From the NCBI RefSeq assembly GCF_001625215.2, contig NC_030381.2, positions 45,444,689 through 45,508,688 on the forward strand: a DNA stretch of 64,000 nt, written 5' to 3'. A program made the translations under genes and the position numbers. This document shows, piece by piece, positions 12,664 through 23,858 of the stretch. The notes under the pieces are model-generated. The model was not told the DNA's origin, did not search any database, and worked only from the letters and a program-made list of their open reading frames with translations. Positions within the stretch are counted from its first letter, which is position 1. Each line of letters begins with the position of its first letter. Source of the stretch: Daucus carota subsp. sativus (taxonomy: Eukaryota > Streptophyta > Magnoliopsida > Apiales > Apiaceae).

Positions 12664-12875
12664 GATTTAAGTAAGGTTTGTCTGGTGTGTGCCCATGGGC
12701 ACATGCTAAGCGCCAAAATCTATAATTTTGGTAGATTTTGATTGGTGTGGTTGGTGAATTTGCAGGAGATCCACCATTATAAAGAAGTATGAGCCAATCA
12801 AAATCGATCAAATTTATAAAATTTGATGTTTAGTGTGTGTTCATGGACACACACTAGAAAAACCGATTTAAGTAA
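12664..12875. mobile_element. Mutator-like MITE with 11 bp target duplication
   Basis: The element is 12675-12864 (190 bp). Its two ends are inverted repeats over about 70 bp, starting GGTTTGTCTGGTGTGTG and, reversed, GGTTTTTCTAGTGTGTG. Both sides carry the direct repeat GATTTAAGTAA (12664-12674 and 12865-12875). The paralogous ghost unit near 29100 has one copy of this site and no element. The long inverted repeats and 9-11 bp duplication fit Mutator-like elements. Confidence 0.85.
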
Positions 12876-13128
12876 TAAGTTTAAAATGTGCAAATGTGCT
12901 TCTCTACTATCAAGTTCAAGTCCAACGGTCTTATTGCGGCTGTTTTTTTCAGAATGGTTATTGCGGCTGTTAGTCATCAGCTAATAAGTACTTATTCTTT
13001 TAAAAAATGTGCATCTTGTTTAAACCTTTTTAAATATAAATATATAAAATATATATTTTATATTCATTATTTGATAAAATTCCATGAACTTATCTCAAAT
13101 ATACCATATATATATATATATATATATA
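12876..13128. other. junction DNA of ghost unit A
   Basis: It begins with a short block (to about 12935, ending 'aagtccaacggtctt') that also follows the ghost unit near 29100-29150. The rest is AT-rich with nothing recognised. Confidence 0.5.
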
Positions 13129-13569
13129 GGGTTGCACTCCAGAAAGAACACTTTAAAAAAAAAGAACAACAAAAAACACTATCATAACACTTCATTTTTT
13201 ATAAAAAATGATTTGTTAAGATTATAATTATATGGTTAAACACCAATTAAACTTAATATATGAAATCTAACACCCCAAACTCATCGAAATTATTACTATG
13301 AAATATTATAGAATCCTATATAGAATCAAGAACAGAATCCAGAATAGAATCATATAGATATATCTTTTGCACGATTATTTTACATAGAATCATGTTATTT
13401 TTAATTTATATTTATTGTTAAACATGGTGGATACTGTTTTTATTCATAATAAAACGTTAATCACCTTTAAATTTGAATTTAATTCAAGTTTTTGATGAGA
13501 TTCTACATTTGATTCTAAAATGTTCTATGTTGTTCTTTTTTTAAGAGTGTTCTGTTTTGAGCAATGGCC
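13129..13569. mobile_element. inverted-repeat element with TATAGGG end, in a TA tract
   Basis: The left end GGGTTGCACTCCAGAAAGAA and the reversed right end AGGCCATTGCTCAAAACAGA, each followed by AAGAACAAC motifs, form imperfect inverted repeats of about 50 bp. The element lies between TATATA runs on both sides. About 440 bp, no coding. It belongs with the similar elements at 19911, 21397 and 21889. Confidence 0.7.
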
Positions 13570-13684
13570 TATATATATATATAATTCTTCGAAACTAAAT
13601 TTTTATTTCTAAAAAAAAATATTAACAAAACAATCACCGTTATATATAACTAGGATAACTAGGAGTACAGAGTACTTAATTTAT

Positions 13685-14040
13685 GCGGGGACAAACACTC
13701 AAACCTCTCCGGATAAATCTTATTTACTCAAAGTTTGACAGAGTTAGTGGAGTAGGTGAGTCAAGTATATGTCGAATCTATTTGCAAAAGTCGGTGGACC
13801 TGCTTTAGTAGTCGAGTTTTTATCTTACAGACTAGTATACCAAATTATATTTCACCAATCCTATCAATATTGTATTTTAAAAATATCACAATGTACTTCG
13901 CATGTATTCAATCTTTGTAATGTTAAAAAGAATTCTAATATTGTTACAGGTCTCTTGTCCAATAAAACACAGTAAATGTTACTGTTATTGAATACTACTC
14001 TAAAAAAAGATATTATTGTTTTACTTTGTTCTCTTACCAG
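13685..14040. repeat. AAP array upstream block U, copy B
   Basis: Starting 'ggggacaaacactcaaacctctcc', this stretch matches 29240-29650 and 33200-34320 (the last split by a hAT insertion). It ends in the 'acagtaaatgttactgt' block. It is part of the repeated unit of the permease array and is non-coding; the small frames in it are not conserved between copies. Confidence 0.7.
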
Positions 14041-14089
14041 TAATGTGATTAATTAAAGTAATAATTACAAGCCTGAGATTCATAACAAG

Positions 14090-14990
14090 GCGAACAATAT
14101 AAACAATTAGCCCATAACAGGGTGAAGAAATAAATAATTAGTCCAGAAAAGAGAAGCGTCAAAAAATTATTATTTAGTGAAAGCGAAATCAACAAAAGGT
14201 ATATACTCAGTCCCACCACTCACTATACGTTCGTCTTGTTCTACGTTAACCTACTGTGAGCTTACTAGCTTCTACATGAGAAGAATATATAATTTGTTTT
14301 GTCACATATATGCTTCATCCTTAAAATAGTATACTGTATATACATATGTTGCCAGATTCTTTGAAGAATGTTGGTATCGATTTGTTTAAATCGTTTGAAA
14401 GTAATTTACAAATAGTTAAATATACCGGAAGTTAGTACAACTTTAGCATGGCACGTACTGAAACAGATTCAAGTAATACTCCGGCAAGTTCGTTACTTTT
14501 TGACTTAAATTTTAAAATTCTTATAAAATATACTAGTTTGATAATCTTTTTAAATTAATTTCTTGAAGCATTACCTCAGTTAAGCATGAAGTACCCTTCT
14601 CAAGTCCCGCAACTGCTACTACTTATTCTACATCAACATACATATCTGTAGGCTGTAGCTTGCTAGCTTCTACATAAGAAGAATAAATAATTAATTTGTT
14701 TTGTCACATGTATGCTTGATCCTTAAAGGTATACATATGTTGCTAGCTTCGAAGTAAAACCCTGAGTTTATTTGTTCTGAAAAACAAGTACAAATAGATA
14801 GAGTAGAAAATAACAGGAGTGACCCTACATATCATTCTGTGAATCACTGCCACATGATAATACTAGCATTGCTATAGTTAAATATACTGAAAGTTACAAC
14901 TTTGGGATGGCACTGAAACAGATTGAAGTAGATAGATATGTAATCAATTCATGGCAATGCACCTTGATCAATAAGGATTTGGCTAAGGGT
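14090..14990. repeat. AAP 3'-flank repeat, copy B, internally duplicated
   Basis: This is the 3' flank of AAP-1 and is paralogous to the flanks of AAP-2 and AAP-3. Here the block 'aagcatgaagtacc ... gaaacagatt' is present twice, once ending near 14480 and again at about 14575-14935. A deletion relative to the other units removes most of the AT-rich part after about 14155. Confidence 0.65.
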
Positions 14991-14995
14991 ACTCG

Positions 14996-17577
14996 CTAGT
15001 AATTGGTATGAAATGGCTTAAAAACCTTGAGATCAGTAACAAGTCCGGCAAATGAACCAACTGCTGCCACAGTACAGATGATTAGGCAAGCAACATTCAA
15101 GATCTGCAGACCAATCCATCTGGTGCTCCACTTTGGTATCTTTTCTTGGACTATATACATCTCCACCGGAAAGTACACGGTCAATGGCCAAAACCCGATG
15201 GCTCCAAGAATGCCAGCAATGTTTTCAAAGAAGGGCATAACCATAGGTATGATTGTGGTACTAATCACGAATAGTATCCTCCAAACCAAGCGGAAAAGAT
15301 TGAGCTTGTATGCCTTGAGGAAGAGATTAATGTTGTATTCTTTATTAATGAAGGAGCTTTGGGGAAACTTTGTTGCAGCATGTTTTTCGACATATGCAAA
15401 TAAGGGTTGGCATGAAACTTGGTAGGCACCAACAAGGTGGATTACTATGGCTATGTTGGCAATGTCAACAAGCCAAAAGGGGTTGTAAAATCCAAATCCC
15501 GTGAGGAGGTTTTTGGGGGCCAGGTCTCCAAATGCTGCGTATCCAAAACATCCAATCATCATGTAGACAACACTTGTCACAGAAACACTCAGTAGTGTAG
15601 CTTTCTTCATAGTCTTGGATTCTGAAGGGGGAGATTTTATGGTATCCTCAATTTCAATAAGGACGAGAGAGTAGGAATAGGCAAAAGCTATGGCCCCAAG
15701 TGCTTGGAAGCTCCCCCATATCTTTTGTGTTTGAGTAACCGTACCAATGCTAATCCCAGTAAGGCTTCCTTTAAATTTTCCGGTCTCTGGTTATATATCA
15801 GGATAATAAATTGTTAGAATTCTATCAGTCATCATATTCTTCTAAAAAATATAGTCATCATTAATCAGTTCAATACCTGCAACTTTGGAGATACCAAGTC
15901 CAAGACCTATTAAAGAGTAGGTGAAGGACATAACAGCAGCCACAATTGAAAGCCAACAGATCTGATTAAAATCTGGGATTTGCGAGAAGAATATTCCCAT
16001 GGCACCAAATGCAAGCATATAAGGGTTGTTCGAGAAATGGCAAGGATCCTTTGAATGACTATCATGGAAACAATTCGACCTTCTTATAGCCCTGCTTGTC
16101 ATTAACAAGAATAGATGCAATAAAATCATTAGTCTAATAAATTAATTCCAAGCACCAGATCATTGGTGCATAGAAAAAGCACTCTTTCAATCCAAAGGGT
16201 CCAAATTTTACTCACGCCATGCTTATAGATGCTGAAATTGTGTATCCAATAGCAACGCCAAAGAGATTCAAGTATTGAATTGCCCCACAGATTTTAACCT
16301 TGAAATCACCTGACAAGAAAAGAAAGAATGTTTATTTACTTCTGTTCGAACTCAGAAACAAGTAACTTATATCGGGAAAATAAGATAAAGCCAAAAAAAA
16401 TTAAGGTGGTAACAAAACCCTTACACTACAAGAAAAGCGGGCATTTCCGACCGCCCAAATCGGTCGGAAATAAGTAAAATCGGTCAGGTTTTGAGGTCAT
16501 TTCCGACCACCGACCGACCGACCACGTCGGTCCCTTTAAACCGAGTTGGAAATGACGTATCGGTCCGAAATGAGTTATAAAACCGACCGATTCTGTCGGT
16601 CGGAAATGTGTTTCCATGTCCATATAAAACCGACCGATTTTGGTCGGAAATGCCCGCTTTTCTAGTAGTGTTATGATCAAGACAAAGAGATAGAAAATAC
16701 CAAGATTAGCTTCGACAGCATCCATATAAGTATAGTTTCTCCTTCCGGTGACAGGATCACCGGAACGATAACAAGAGGCCAACAAGCAAGAAGTGTAGCA
16801 AGTGACAAAGGCGAACAAGAACAAAACAATGGGACCAGTAACCCAGCCAAGCTGTGCAGTGGCCCAAGCTAAGGAGAGAACACCGGAACCAATCACTGCC
16901 GTTATTATATGAGCACTTGCAGTCCAAACGGTCCCTGTAGATACACAAGTCCAGAAACACACTCAGTACTCAATCAACAATCAAAAGAGCTAGAAATTAA
17001 ATGAAATGACTACTGCTTTCATTACAAGCTAAGAACTCGGACTAATGAGGTCTAGGGAAAATCGGTTTTCAGCACCCGTATAAACTCTTCATTTTCCTAC
17101 TTTTATATACATCGAAAATTTTGGGACTCTTAGCTAGGTGTGCAAGTCTTGTCTAACTCTATTCAGTACCACCCAATCAAGCAGGGACGACAGATCTAGT
17201 ATTTTTAATCGGTGAGGACAAGAAGATAAAGTTGAAAATCTGTGTCACGAAAAAACAAAAATAATTCTGCAGTATGCATTAACAATTCATACTGCAGATG
17301 CTGCCCACTTCCCCCATGCTATACAAGAAACAAAACGTACATGGTGCTAGATTATGCATATGCCTTATAAATTCATACTGCAAAATGCCGCCCACTGCCC
17401 CATGCAATACAAGAAACAGAACGTACATGATGCATTAAGATTATGCATATGGCCGCCCACTATCCCCACGCTATACAAGAAGCAAAACGTACCTGTTCTT
17501 TTGAGACGATCATCGTCATCGAAACACTTGGAGTCAAGTGACATGGAGATTTGTAAGATGCTTTGCTCAGTTGCCAT
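14996..17577 (-). CDS. AAP: amino acid permease (AAP3/AAP2-like), array copy 1
   Basis: A plasma-membrane H+-coupled amino acid importer of the AAAP/ATF family. Exons on the minus strand are 17577-17493, 16934-16701, 16309-16216, 16091-15877 and 15786-14996; they join in frame to 472 residues. Family landmarks are [16 protein letters not shown] near the start, [48 protein letters not shown] and the C-terminal [15 protein letters not shown]. The family has about 11 membrane segments. The start differs from its sisters: their ATG is CTG here, 6 bp are missing, and a new ATG arose from an ACG codon. A CACTA-type MITE sits in intron 2, and intron 1 has a tandem repeat. Its promoter does not resemble that of copies 2 and 3. 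Confidence 0.9.
16424..16670. mobile_element. CACTA-type MITE in AAP-1 intron 2
   Basis: The element begins CACTACAAGAAAAGCGGGCA and ends with CTAGTAGTG. The ends are long inverted repeats, and the interior repeats CGGTCGGAAAT motifs in both directions, so it could fold on itself. TTA flanks both sides (16421-16423, 16671-16673). The same intron in AAP-2 (about 32250) and AAP-3 lacks it. 247 bp. Confidence 0.9.
17304..17492. repeat. three-copy tandem repeat in AAP-1 intron 1
   Basis: Three units begin with CCCACT at 17304, 17391 and 17456 and each ends with a variant of 'caagaaacaaaacgtac'. Unit steps are 87 and 65 bp. The last unit ends exactly at the exon 1 splice donor (minus strand GTACGT). 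Copies 2 and 3 have short first introns without it. Confidence 0.85.
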
Positions 17578-19910
17578 TATAGAAATCAGTTTTTGAAATA
17601 GACACAATAAGACCACTACTGTCTAGGGTGAAAGGTGTGACTTGAAGAAAATGGTGATAGAGAATTGATCAAGAGACGAATATAAAGGCGAATGGGATAA
17701 TGGAGTTGGTAGAGTTTAAGGGGTGGTTTTGCTGTGCTAAGTGAGAAGCATTGTACCGTCTGTGTTTGAATTTATAAGTTAATTTCCCACTTAATTATAA
17801 GATAGAATATAGAAAATTGAAAATTTTAACTATTTTTAGTGATTTTATCTTTATTTTTGAAATTTAATTTTATAAAATGAACAAGATCATTAAAAGATAG
17901 TTTACAATAATTTATTATTATATTAATAATTTTTAACCCAATAAATTATAAACACTAAAAAATTAATTCATACACAGAAATTAAAATTTAACTCTCACTT
18001 ATAATTAGTTTTTAACTTTTTTTAATTACCTCAAATGGAATCTGTATCCGATTAAAAGAGAAAAGAATCAGAACCAAAAGGAGCGGCACATTGGGGCCTT
18101 TTGGCATACTGTAAAATAAATTTTTCTTAGTTAATTATAAATAAAAAGTAATTTTATGTTTAAATAACTTTTTTTAGCATTTATAATTTATTGTTTATAA
18201 AAATTATTAATATAATAATAAATTATTATCAATATATCTATTAAAATTAAATTTTAAAATATGAATAAATTATTAAAAAGGTTTGGAGTTTTCAGCATGA
18301 CGGAGATACTGTGCATATAGATTTTTATTTATTTCTTTTCTAAGGACCCCATTTGACTTTCTGGGATGATAACGATATAGTCTTATTTGGCCATCGTATC
18401 ACGGCTTGTCTGTCATGGATGGTGGGAGTTGCATGACATGAATGTGGTTTCAGCCTCTATTCAGACTTTCTTTTTGATGCTGCGATCACATGACCACCCC
18501 AAAATTCTTAACACCAGAATTATATCATCAATAGTCCAAACACATATATCCTTTTTCCTGGAATTTTTATATTGAGGGAAAAAATTAGACATATATATTG
18601 AAACTTTTATAGAAATGATTCTGTAAATTATTTATTTAATTTTCTGAATTAAAGTTTTATATTTATATTTTTAAAATTAATACTGAATTTCTATCTTATA
18701 TAGTCATCGTAAAAAGATGAAGAGGAGGAGGAATTACCGAATTCACAAAACTATTATATTCTTCCCGCAAATGCTCAATTAGTGCATTTCGAAATTTAAG
18801 ATGGACATCTTTATCTTTGATTTTTCTGTAGCAATTGATAACTTGTTAAAAAACGCTCATTTTTATCATCGAACCGTCTCAACTCCTAAATCTGGGACTT
18901 CAAAATTTTCTCTAATTTCTACATTTAAATCACTTAAATCATGAGTTTCTTCCCCTATCATATTTTGATTATCTTAGAGGAACAAGAACTGATTAAGAAA
19001 ACGATTAAATCGATATATTATTTTTATTTAAAGTTGTATTATCGTTTAATTAATTATCTATGTTGTATTATTTTGTTTCATGTTTTTAACTTCATGTATT
19101 TTGAAATTTATATTTATAATTAATTATCATTTTAATTATATTCTAATCTTAATTAATCAATCTTTAATAACATTAACAAAATAATCAAATAATAAAGATA
19201 ACAATGTTTTAATGTTAAAGATTTGAATCAGTTAACAGTAGTGATCCAAAAATATAAATTTGGATCAATTTTTACGTCATAGTTGGAGTAATTTAGAACA
19301 AAACTATCTTAAATTTAAAATTTTGAAACATGGTTGGAGATACCCAGTAGTGTCCTGTCCGTAGACACGCCATCTATTTCAATCATATTAAAATAACTTC
19401 TATCTAGAATAATAATATATTTTTATCTTTAGGATCAGAATCAGTCATTATTATAATAAATTAATTAGATAGATTCAAAAAAATTTAGTATATACCAGTA
19501 TAATCAATTAATTTAATCAGCTCACACAAATGCTTGATTTTTAGAATTTTCACCATTCATTTTGCTCAGGTCAAACGCAGCAGGTGGGTATGTATATGCT
19601 TATTATGTGCAAAAGTGACAAACTGATGCTTTTCTGTCAAGAGATAAATACAGTACTGCTTACTTGTTGGCTAAGCTTTTCATATATTTGTATACGAGAA
19701 TAATTGGCGTAGTGAGTGCCACGCCTCTTTAAGATCAGATGATATTTTAGCACAAATTCCAGGAGTAACCTTGTAAATACAAAACTCATCCCCTGTATCT
19801 AGAAGAATATCTCTATCTTTATGATAATTTTTCATCTCTCATGCACAAGTACATGTCGTTATCAGCAGAAATTTTAAGAATAAATCTGTAAATACAAATA
19901 CATATATATA
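17578..19910. other. AAP-1 promoter region and AT-rich intergenic DNA
   Basis: A TATA-like motif lies about 100 bp upstream of the AAP-1 start (near 17680, minus strand). Beyond it is very AT-rich DNA. An imperfect inverted repeat has arms at about 17904-17971 and 18170-18235. I recognise no gene; short frames here have no family features. Confidence 0.5.
17904..18235. repeat. inverted repeat in AT-rich DNA
   Basis: The arm around 17904-17971 (including 'aatttattattatattaat') matches the reverse complement of about 18170-18235, also sharing 'ataaattataaa'. It may be the two ends of an old MITE; outer limits and target duplication were not found. Confidence 0.5.
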
Positions 19911-20313
19911 AGAAAAATTCTATGGAGACCACTATTTCATCGGAGATCTTGGTGAACCACTTATATTCTGCAATTAAAACACTACAATATTTATTGTTTT
20001 ACGAAGTACATTATATAAATATCACTATTTCATTGAAAATGTTGAAAATTATTTATGCTAAACAAGCAGAATATGTTCTGCAAGATCAACAAATGTTCAG
20101 CACACTAAACATGGTTTTGTAAAATAATATGTTTTTAATGTTTTATTTGCCAAATGTATAAAATTTGCAAAACTGTCAATAAAATAATGATCTTTGTAGA
20201 ACATCATTCGAAAAATAATACGTTTTGCAATAATTTTATGAAGTATTTTAGTTGTAGTACATAAGTGGTCTCCAAGTCTCCAATGAAAAAGTGGTCTCCA
20301 CAGAACTTATCCC
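19911..20313. mobile_element. inverted-repeat element with TATAGGG end
   Basis: The left end (TTCTATGGAGACCACTATTT) and the reversed right end (TTCTGTGGAGACCACTTTTT) match for about 45 bp. The right end terminates in 'ccctata', so reversed it starts TATAGGG, as in the elements at 13129, 21397 and 21889. About 400 bp, non-coding. Confidence 0.7.
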
Positions 20314-20764
20314 TATATTTACAAAAAGAAAATTATTAATGATATTGTTATGATATTGACTTTTATAAATGATGTCATTTCGTATATTTACTTTACAAGT
20401 AATATCACTATATATTTGTTTAGCCATTAAAAACGACATTTATTGAACAAATGTTTAAACATAAGAAAATATGATAAATTGACATGTAAATTCCAGGAAA
20501 CTTCAAATATTCCATACTTTTTAACTTCTGACCGTGAATACGAATCAATATCAAATTGTCACGTAAATCGATATATGCAAAAGCCAAGCATGCAAGTATA
20601 CAACAAGTCTAAATCCAGCAAAAATATCAAAGTCTAAACACAAAATTATACCATTTATTAAAGTCAATATCACAAAGATACCATTGATAATTTCCCTACA
20701 AATTTACAAAAATATTCTTGTTTTTATCTTGTCACATTACATGATATACCGGTAATAGAGTTAG
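20314..20764. other. intergenic, nothing recognised
   Basis: AT-rich DNA between a MITE and the threonine synthase composite insertion. No gene or repeat was recognised. Confidence 0.4.
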
Positions 20765-21332
20765 AATTAATTGCAAAGTGTACCCAGATATTGATCAAAA
20801 GCATTGTTTGCCCTATATTTACCAAAGTTGCATTGTCCATCCCTGACTTAAATAATCGTCGCACTATGTACCCGTTTTGACCACTATAGTTAGTTACTCC
20901 CGTTAACTTTCAATTATCAAGAGTATTCTTGTCAATTGTGTGAGGGGTTACGACCACCTTTAATTTTTGTAATTATTTAATCTAAATTTCTAATTCTATA
21001 GTATTTTTCACTCTCTCTCACGTAGACATGACAAACAGTTCGTGTCGTATACTTTCGTATTTTCATGTCAAGCACCCTAAATCTGAACCCGAGCTGTTTT
21101 GATTTCGTGTACTAATTTTGAGACACGTACACGAATAGAATTATTTCGTGTCAAGACGAACTGTACACGTTAAGTACACAAAAAGTTTCGTGTGCTTTCA
21201 CCACGAACGGTCCGGAATGAAATGTACACTGAATACACATTTGTACACGAAAGTATACGAATTTCACAATAAATATATTTAAATTTAGATAATATCTATT
21301 TTTTTTTATTTGTATAAAATATAAACTTAAAA

Positions 21333-21338
21333 TTTGAT

Positions 21339-21396
<58 letters not shown>
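21333..21396. repeat. (TA)n microsatellite
   Basis: A long uninterrupted TA run immediately left of the nested element at 21397. Similar TA runs lie at about 21856-21888 and 22238-22287. Confidence 0.95.
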
Positions 21397-21399
<3 letters not shown>

Positions 21400-21853
21400 G
21401 AGGGTTCTGGTACAAACTTACAAACTTACAAACTTTTTTTGTTCAACACATATATAACTTGAGTTCAACATTTTTTTAACATATTTTGTTGAACATCGAT
21501 ATAAATAGTAGTGGAGAAGTACATAAACCAATTTTTAAATATAAGAACTAAGGTAAACATGTTATATAACTAATATTTATGTTTCTAGACCCTACCCAAA
21601 CCCCAGAAGTATAGTTTAAACATCTTTTTAGATATATTCAACACAATGATAATTAGTGTTCAACACCCGATGTTGAACCCCAGTTATAAATGTGTTGAAA
21701 ACGCGATTTATTTATGCGTTATTTTTAAAAAATGTGATGTTTTTTGAAGAATTTTCAACATGGATACTTTATATAACTAAGTATTAACACGATGGGAGAA
21801 TAAAAAAAAGTTTGTAAGTTTGTAACTTAAAAAAGTTTTTATTTGATCCTATT

Positions 21854-21855
<2 letters not shown>
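21397..21855. mobile_element. nested TATAGGG-type inverted-repeat element 1
   Basis: The left end GGGGAGGGTTCTGGTACAAA and the reversed right end GGAATAGGATCAAATAAAAA, each running into repeated CTTACAAACTT motifs, are imperfect inverted repeats. TA tracts abut both ends. About 460 bp, inside the 1.4 kb hAT-like element. Confidence 0.7.
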
Positions 21856-21888
<33 letters not shown>

Positions 21889-21890
<2 letters not shown>

Positions 21891-22233
21891 CCACTTGCTC
21901 AAATGAGAACTTTCTTAAAATGAGAACCGTGAGAACTTTTCTAATTTATCAATATCTCATTCATTTGAAGGGCCCCGCCAGGGGCACCTTCACAAAAAAT
22001 GTATATAATTAAGATCTCCACCTAGCTAGCCGAAAAAAAAATAAAAAAAAATCACTGATGACGTGGCAGTGGACTTTTTTTTTTGAATTTTTTTTTTGAC
22101 TAGTTAGGGAGAGACTAGTTTTATATGCACTTTTTATATTGGGTACCCACTAGTTTGATGTTTAGATTAGTCAAAATATGATAAATTAAGGAAGTTCTCA
22201 CGGTTCTCATTTTAAGAAGTTCTCACTGGAGTA

Positions 22234-22237
<4 letters not shown>
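21889..22237. mobile_element. nested TATAGGG-type inverted-repeat element 2
   Basis: The reversed right end GGGTTACTCCAGTGAGAACT matches the left end; both then share 'aaaatgagaaccgtgagaac' and 'taatttatca'. TA tracts lie on both sides. About 350 bp, inside the same hAT-like element. Confidence 0.75.
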
Positions 22238-22289
<52 letters not shown>

Positions 22290-22886
22290 TATAATATATT
22301 TTTAAATTTTTATTTATTTATTTAGTTCGTGTACTTTGTTGTCGTTCGTGTTCTTGTATCAAAAACCGAACCCGACACAAAATACATGTATTTCTCGTGT
22401 TCGTGTACTGAACATTGAAAAGCAAACTCAAAATTGTCGTGCTGTGTTTTCATGTGCTGCAGGTCTACTCTCACGTCTGCAATGACGGCTTCTTCACTCT
22501 TCGTTACCTCATTCTCTCTCTTCAACCCTGCCACCATGCCGCCACTCACAACCCCAAACACCCCTCCACTTTACCCCATCCAAGGCCTCTTCCTCCGACA
22601 CAACTCCCCTAAAGCATCGCCGCCTCGCCGACAAGAACATTCGTCAAGAAATTGCCAACCGCCGCCACACCATATATCAATATGAAGGCTTCTCTACGAG
22701 TACGTCTCTTTTAGCGCTGACCCTTCTTCAACCGAGTCCCACTCTCTTGACGAGATTGTCTGCTAGAGCTGCTCCGACGGCCTTCTGAACGACGAACATG
22801 ATCTGGAGGCCTTTTGATGGGTAGTAATATTGGAAGAATTGGCCTTATGGCAGTAAGGTTTGGTCTAAGAAAAAGTGGGCATTACT

Positions 22887-23144
22887 TGTTGAAGAGCATG
22901 CTGCAGTTTGAAGAATGCAGATGCTTCTAGAGAAAGAGTGCCAGCTCATTGACAGCTCACTGATCGTGCTAGTTAGTTACATAACAGAATATTCTGTTTT
23001 AGATTCACAGTTAGTTAGTCATCAGTCTTGTATATAAACTCTAGTCTAGTTGTCTTGCTGGTTAAGTTTTCTGTTAATACAATTCTCTTTACAGTTTGTT
23101 CTTCATCTTGCTCAAGTTACATTTACATACTGTAAACTTTAACA
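22887..23144 (+). repeat. 5' LTR of copia element
   Basis: It begins TGTTGAAGAG and ends CTTTAACA, with short TGTT/AACA inverted ends. A TATA-like 'tgtatataaac' lies near its middle. It is followed at once by the tRNA primer site. Confidence 0.92.
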
Positions 23145-23396
23145 TGGTATCAGAGCGAACAAAGATCTATTCTGCAATTAAGCTTCAACAATGGTGATTC
23201 TAATGGCGATTTCAATCTTCATCTTTTCCATCATAGTGTTTCTATTTTCACGTGTTTTCTTCTCCAATTCGTTATCTGCAGTTTGTATTCTCTGTGATTT
23301 GATCTATTGTGCTTAGTCATAGTTATCATCGTGTTTGTACATATTCGATCATCTTCTTAAGTGTTAGTTTTAGAATTTTGAGATTTCTAGTTCACT

Positions 23397-23825
23397 ATGG
23401 GAGATAATGTGTGGAATCGTAATGTTGTGAATCCTGTGAATCCTATCACTGATCAATCAAGTGTCTATTTCATGAATCCATCAGATCACAGTACTTCACA
23501 GATTGTTTCAGTTAAGTTCAATGGCACTGGATTTGCCAATTGGAAACGTTCTATGCTTCTCAGTTTATCGGTTAAAAACAAATTAGGATTTGTTGACGGT
23601 TCTGTGACTAAACCTGTTGCAAATTCACCTGATGCAAAAGCATGGGAACGATGCAATGATATGATCTGTGCTTGGCTGTTATCTAATTTGGATGAAACAA
23701 TTGCTCAAAGTGTTCTGTATTTCAAGAATGCTGCTGAAATTTGGTCCGATCTTGAAGAAAGATTTGGATCTCCATCTTTAGCACAGATGTATGCTATTGA
23801 ACAACAATTAACAGATTTGACTTAA
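23397..23825 (+). pseudogene. copia gag N-terminal part, ended by an in-frame stop
   Basis: 142 residues with the plant copia gag start (SVKFNGTGFANWKRSMLLSL, later AWLLSNLDETIAQSV and EIWSDLEERFG). A TAA at 23823-23825 ends the frame, but the next frame continues in the same phase with normal gag sequence, so this is a single nonsense change, not a natural gene end. Confidence 0.88.
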
Positions 23826-23858
23826 GGATCCAAGACTGTTTCTCAGTTCTTTACTGAG

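Larger units (their letters stand above)
21015..22475. mobile_element. hAT-like non-autonomous element with 8 bp target duplication
   Basis: The element spans 21023-22467 (1445 bp). It starts TAGACATGACA and, reversed from the other end, TAGACCTGCAG. The 8 bp direct repeat CTCTCACG flanks it at 21015-21022 and 22468-22475. Subterminal 'cgtgt' motifs recur on both sides, as is common in hAT elements. It lies just upstream of the ATG of the threonine synthase pseudogene and has two further inverted-repeat elements nested inside. Confidence 0.8.

Noticed and set aside
22482-22685. Open frame at the start of the threonine synthase copy as a functional gene
   Set aside because: It is only the transit-peptide part. 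A frameshift near 22620, stops and the copia insertion break the gene.
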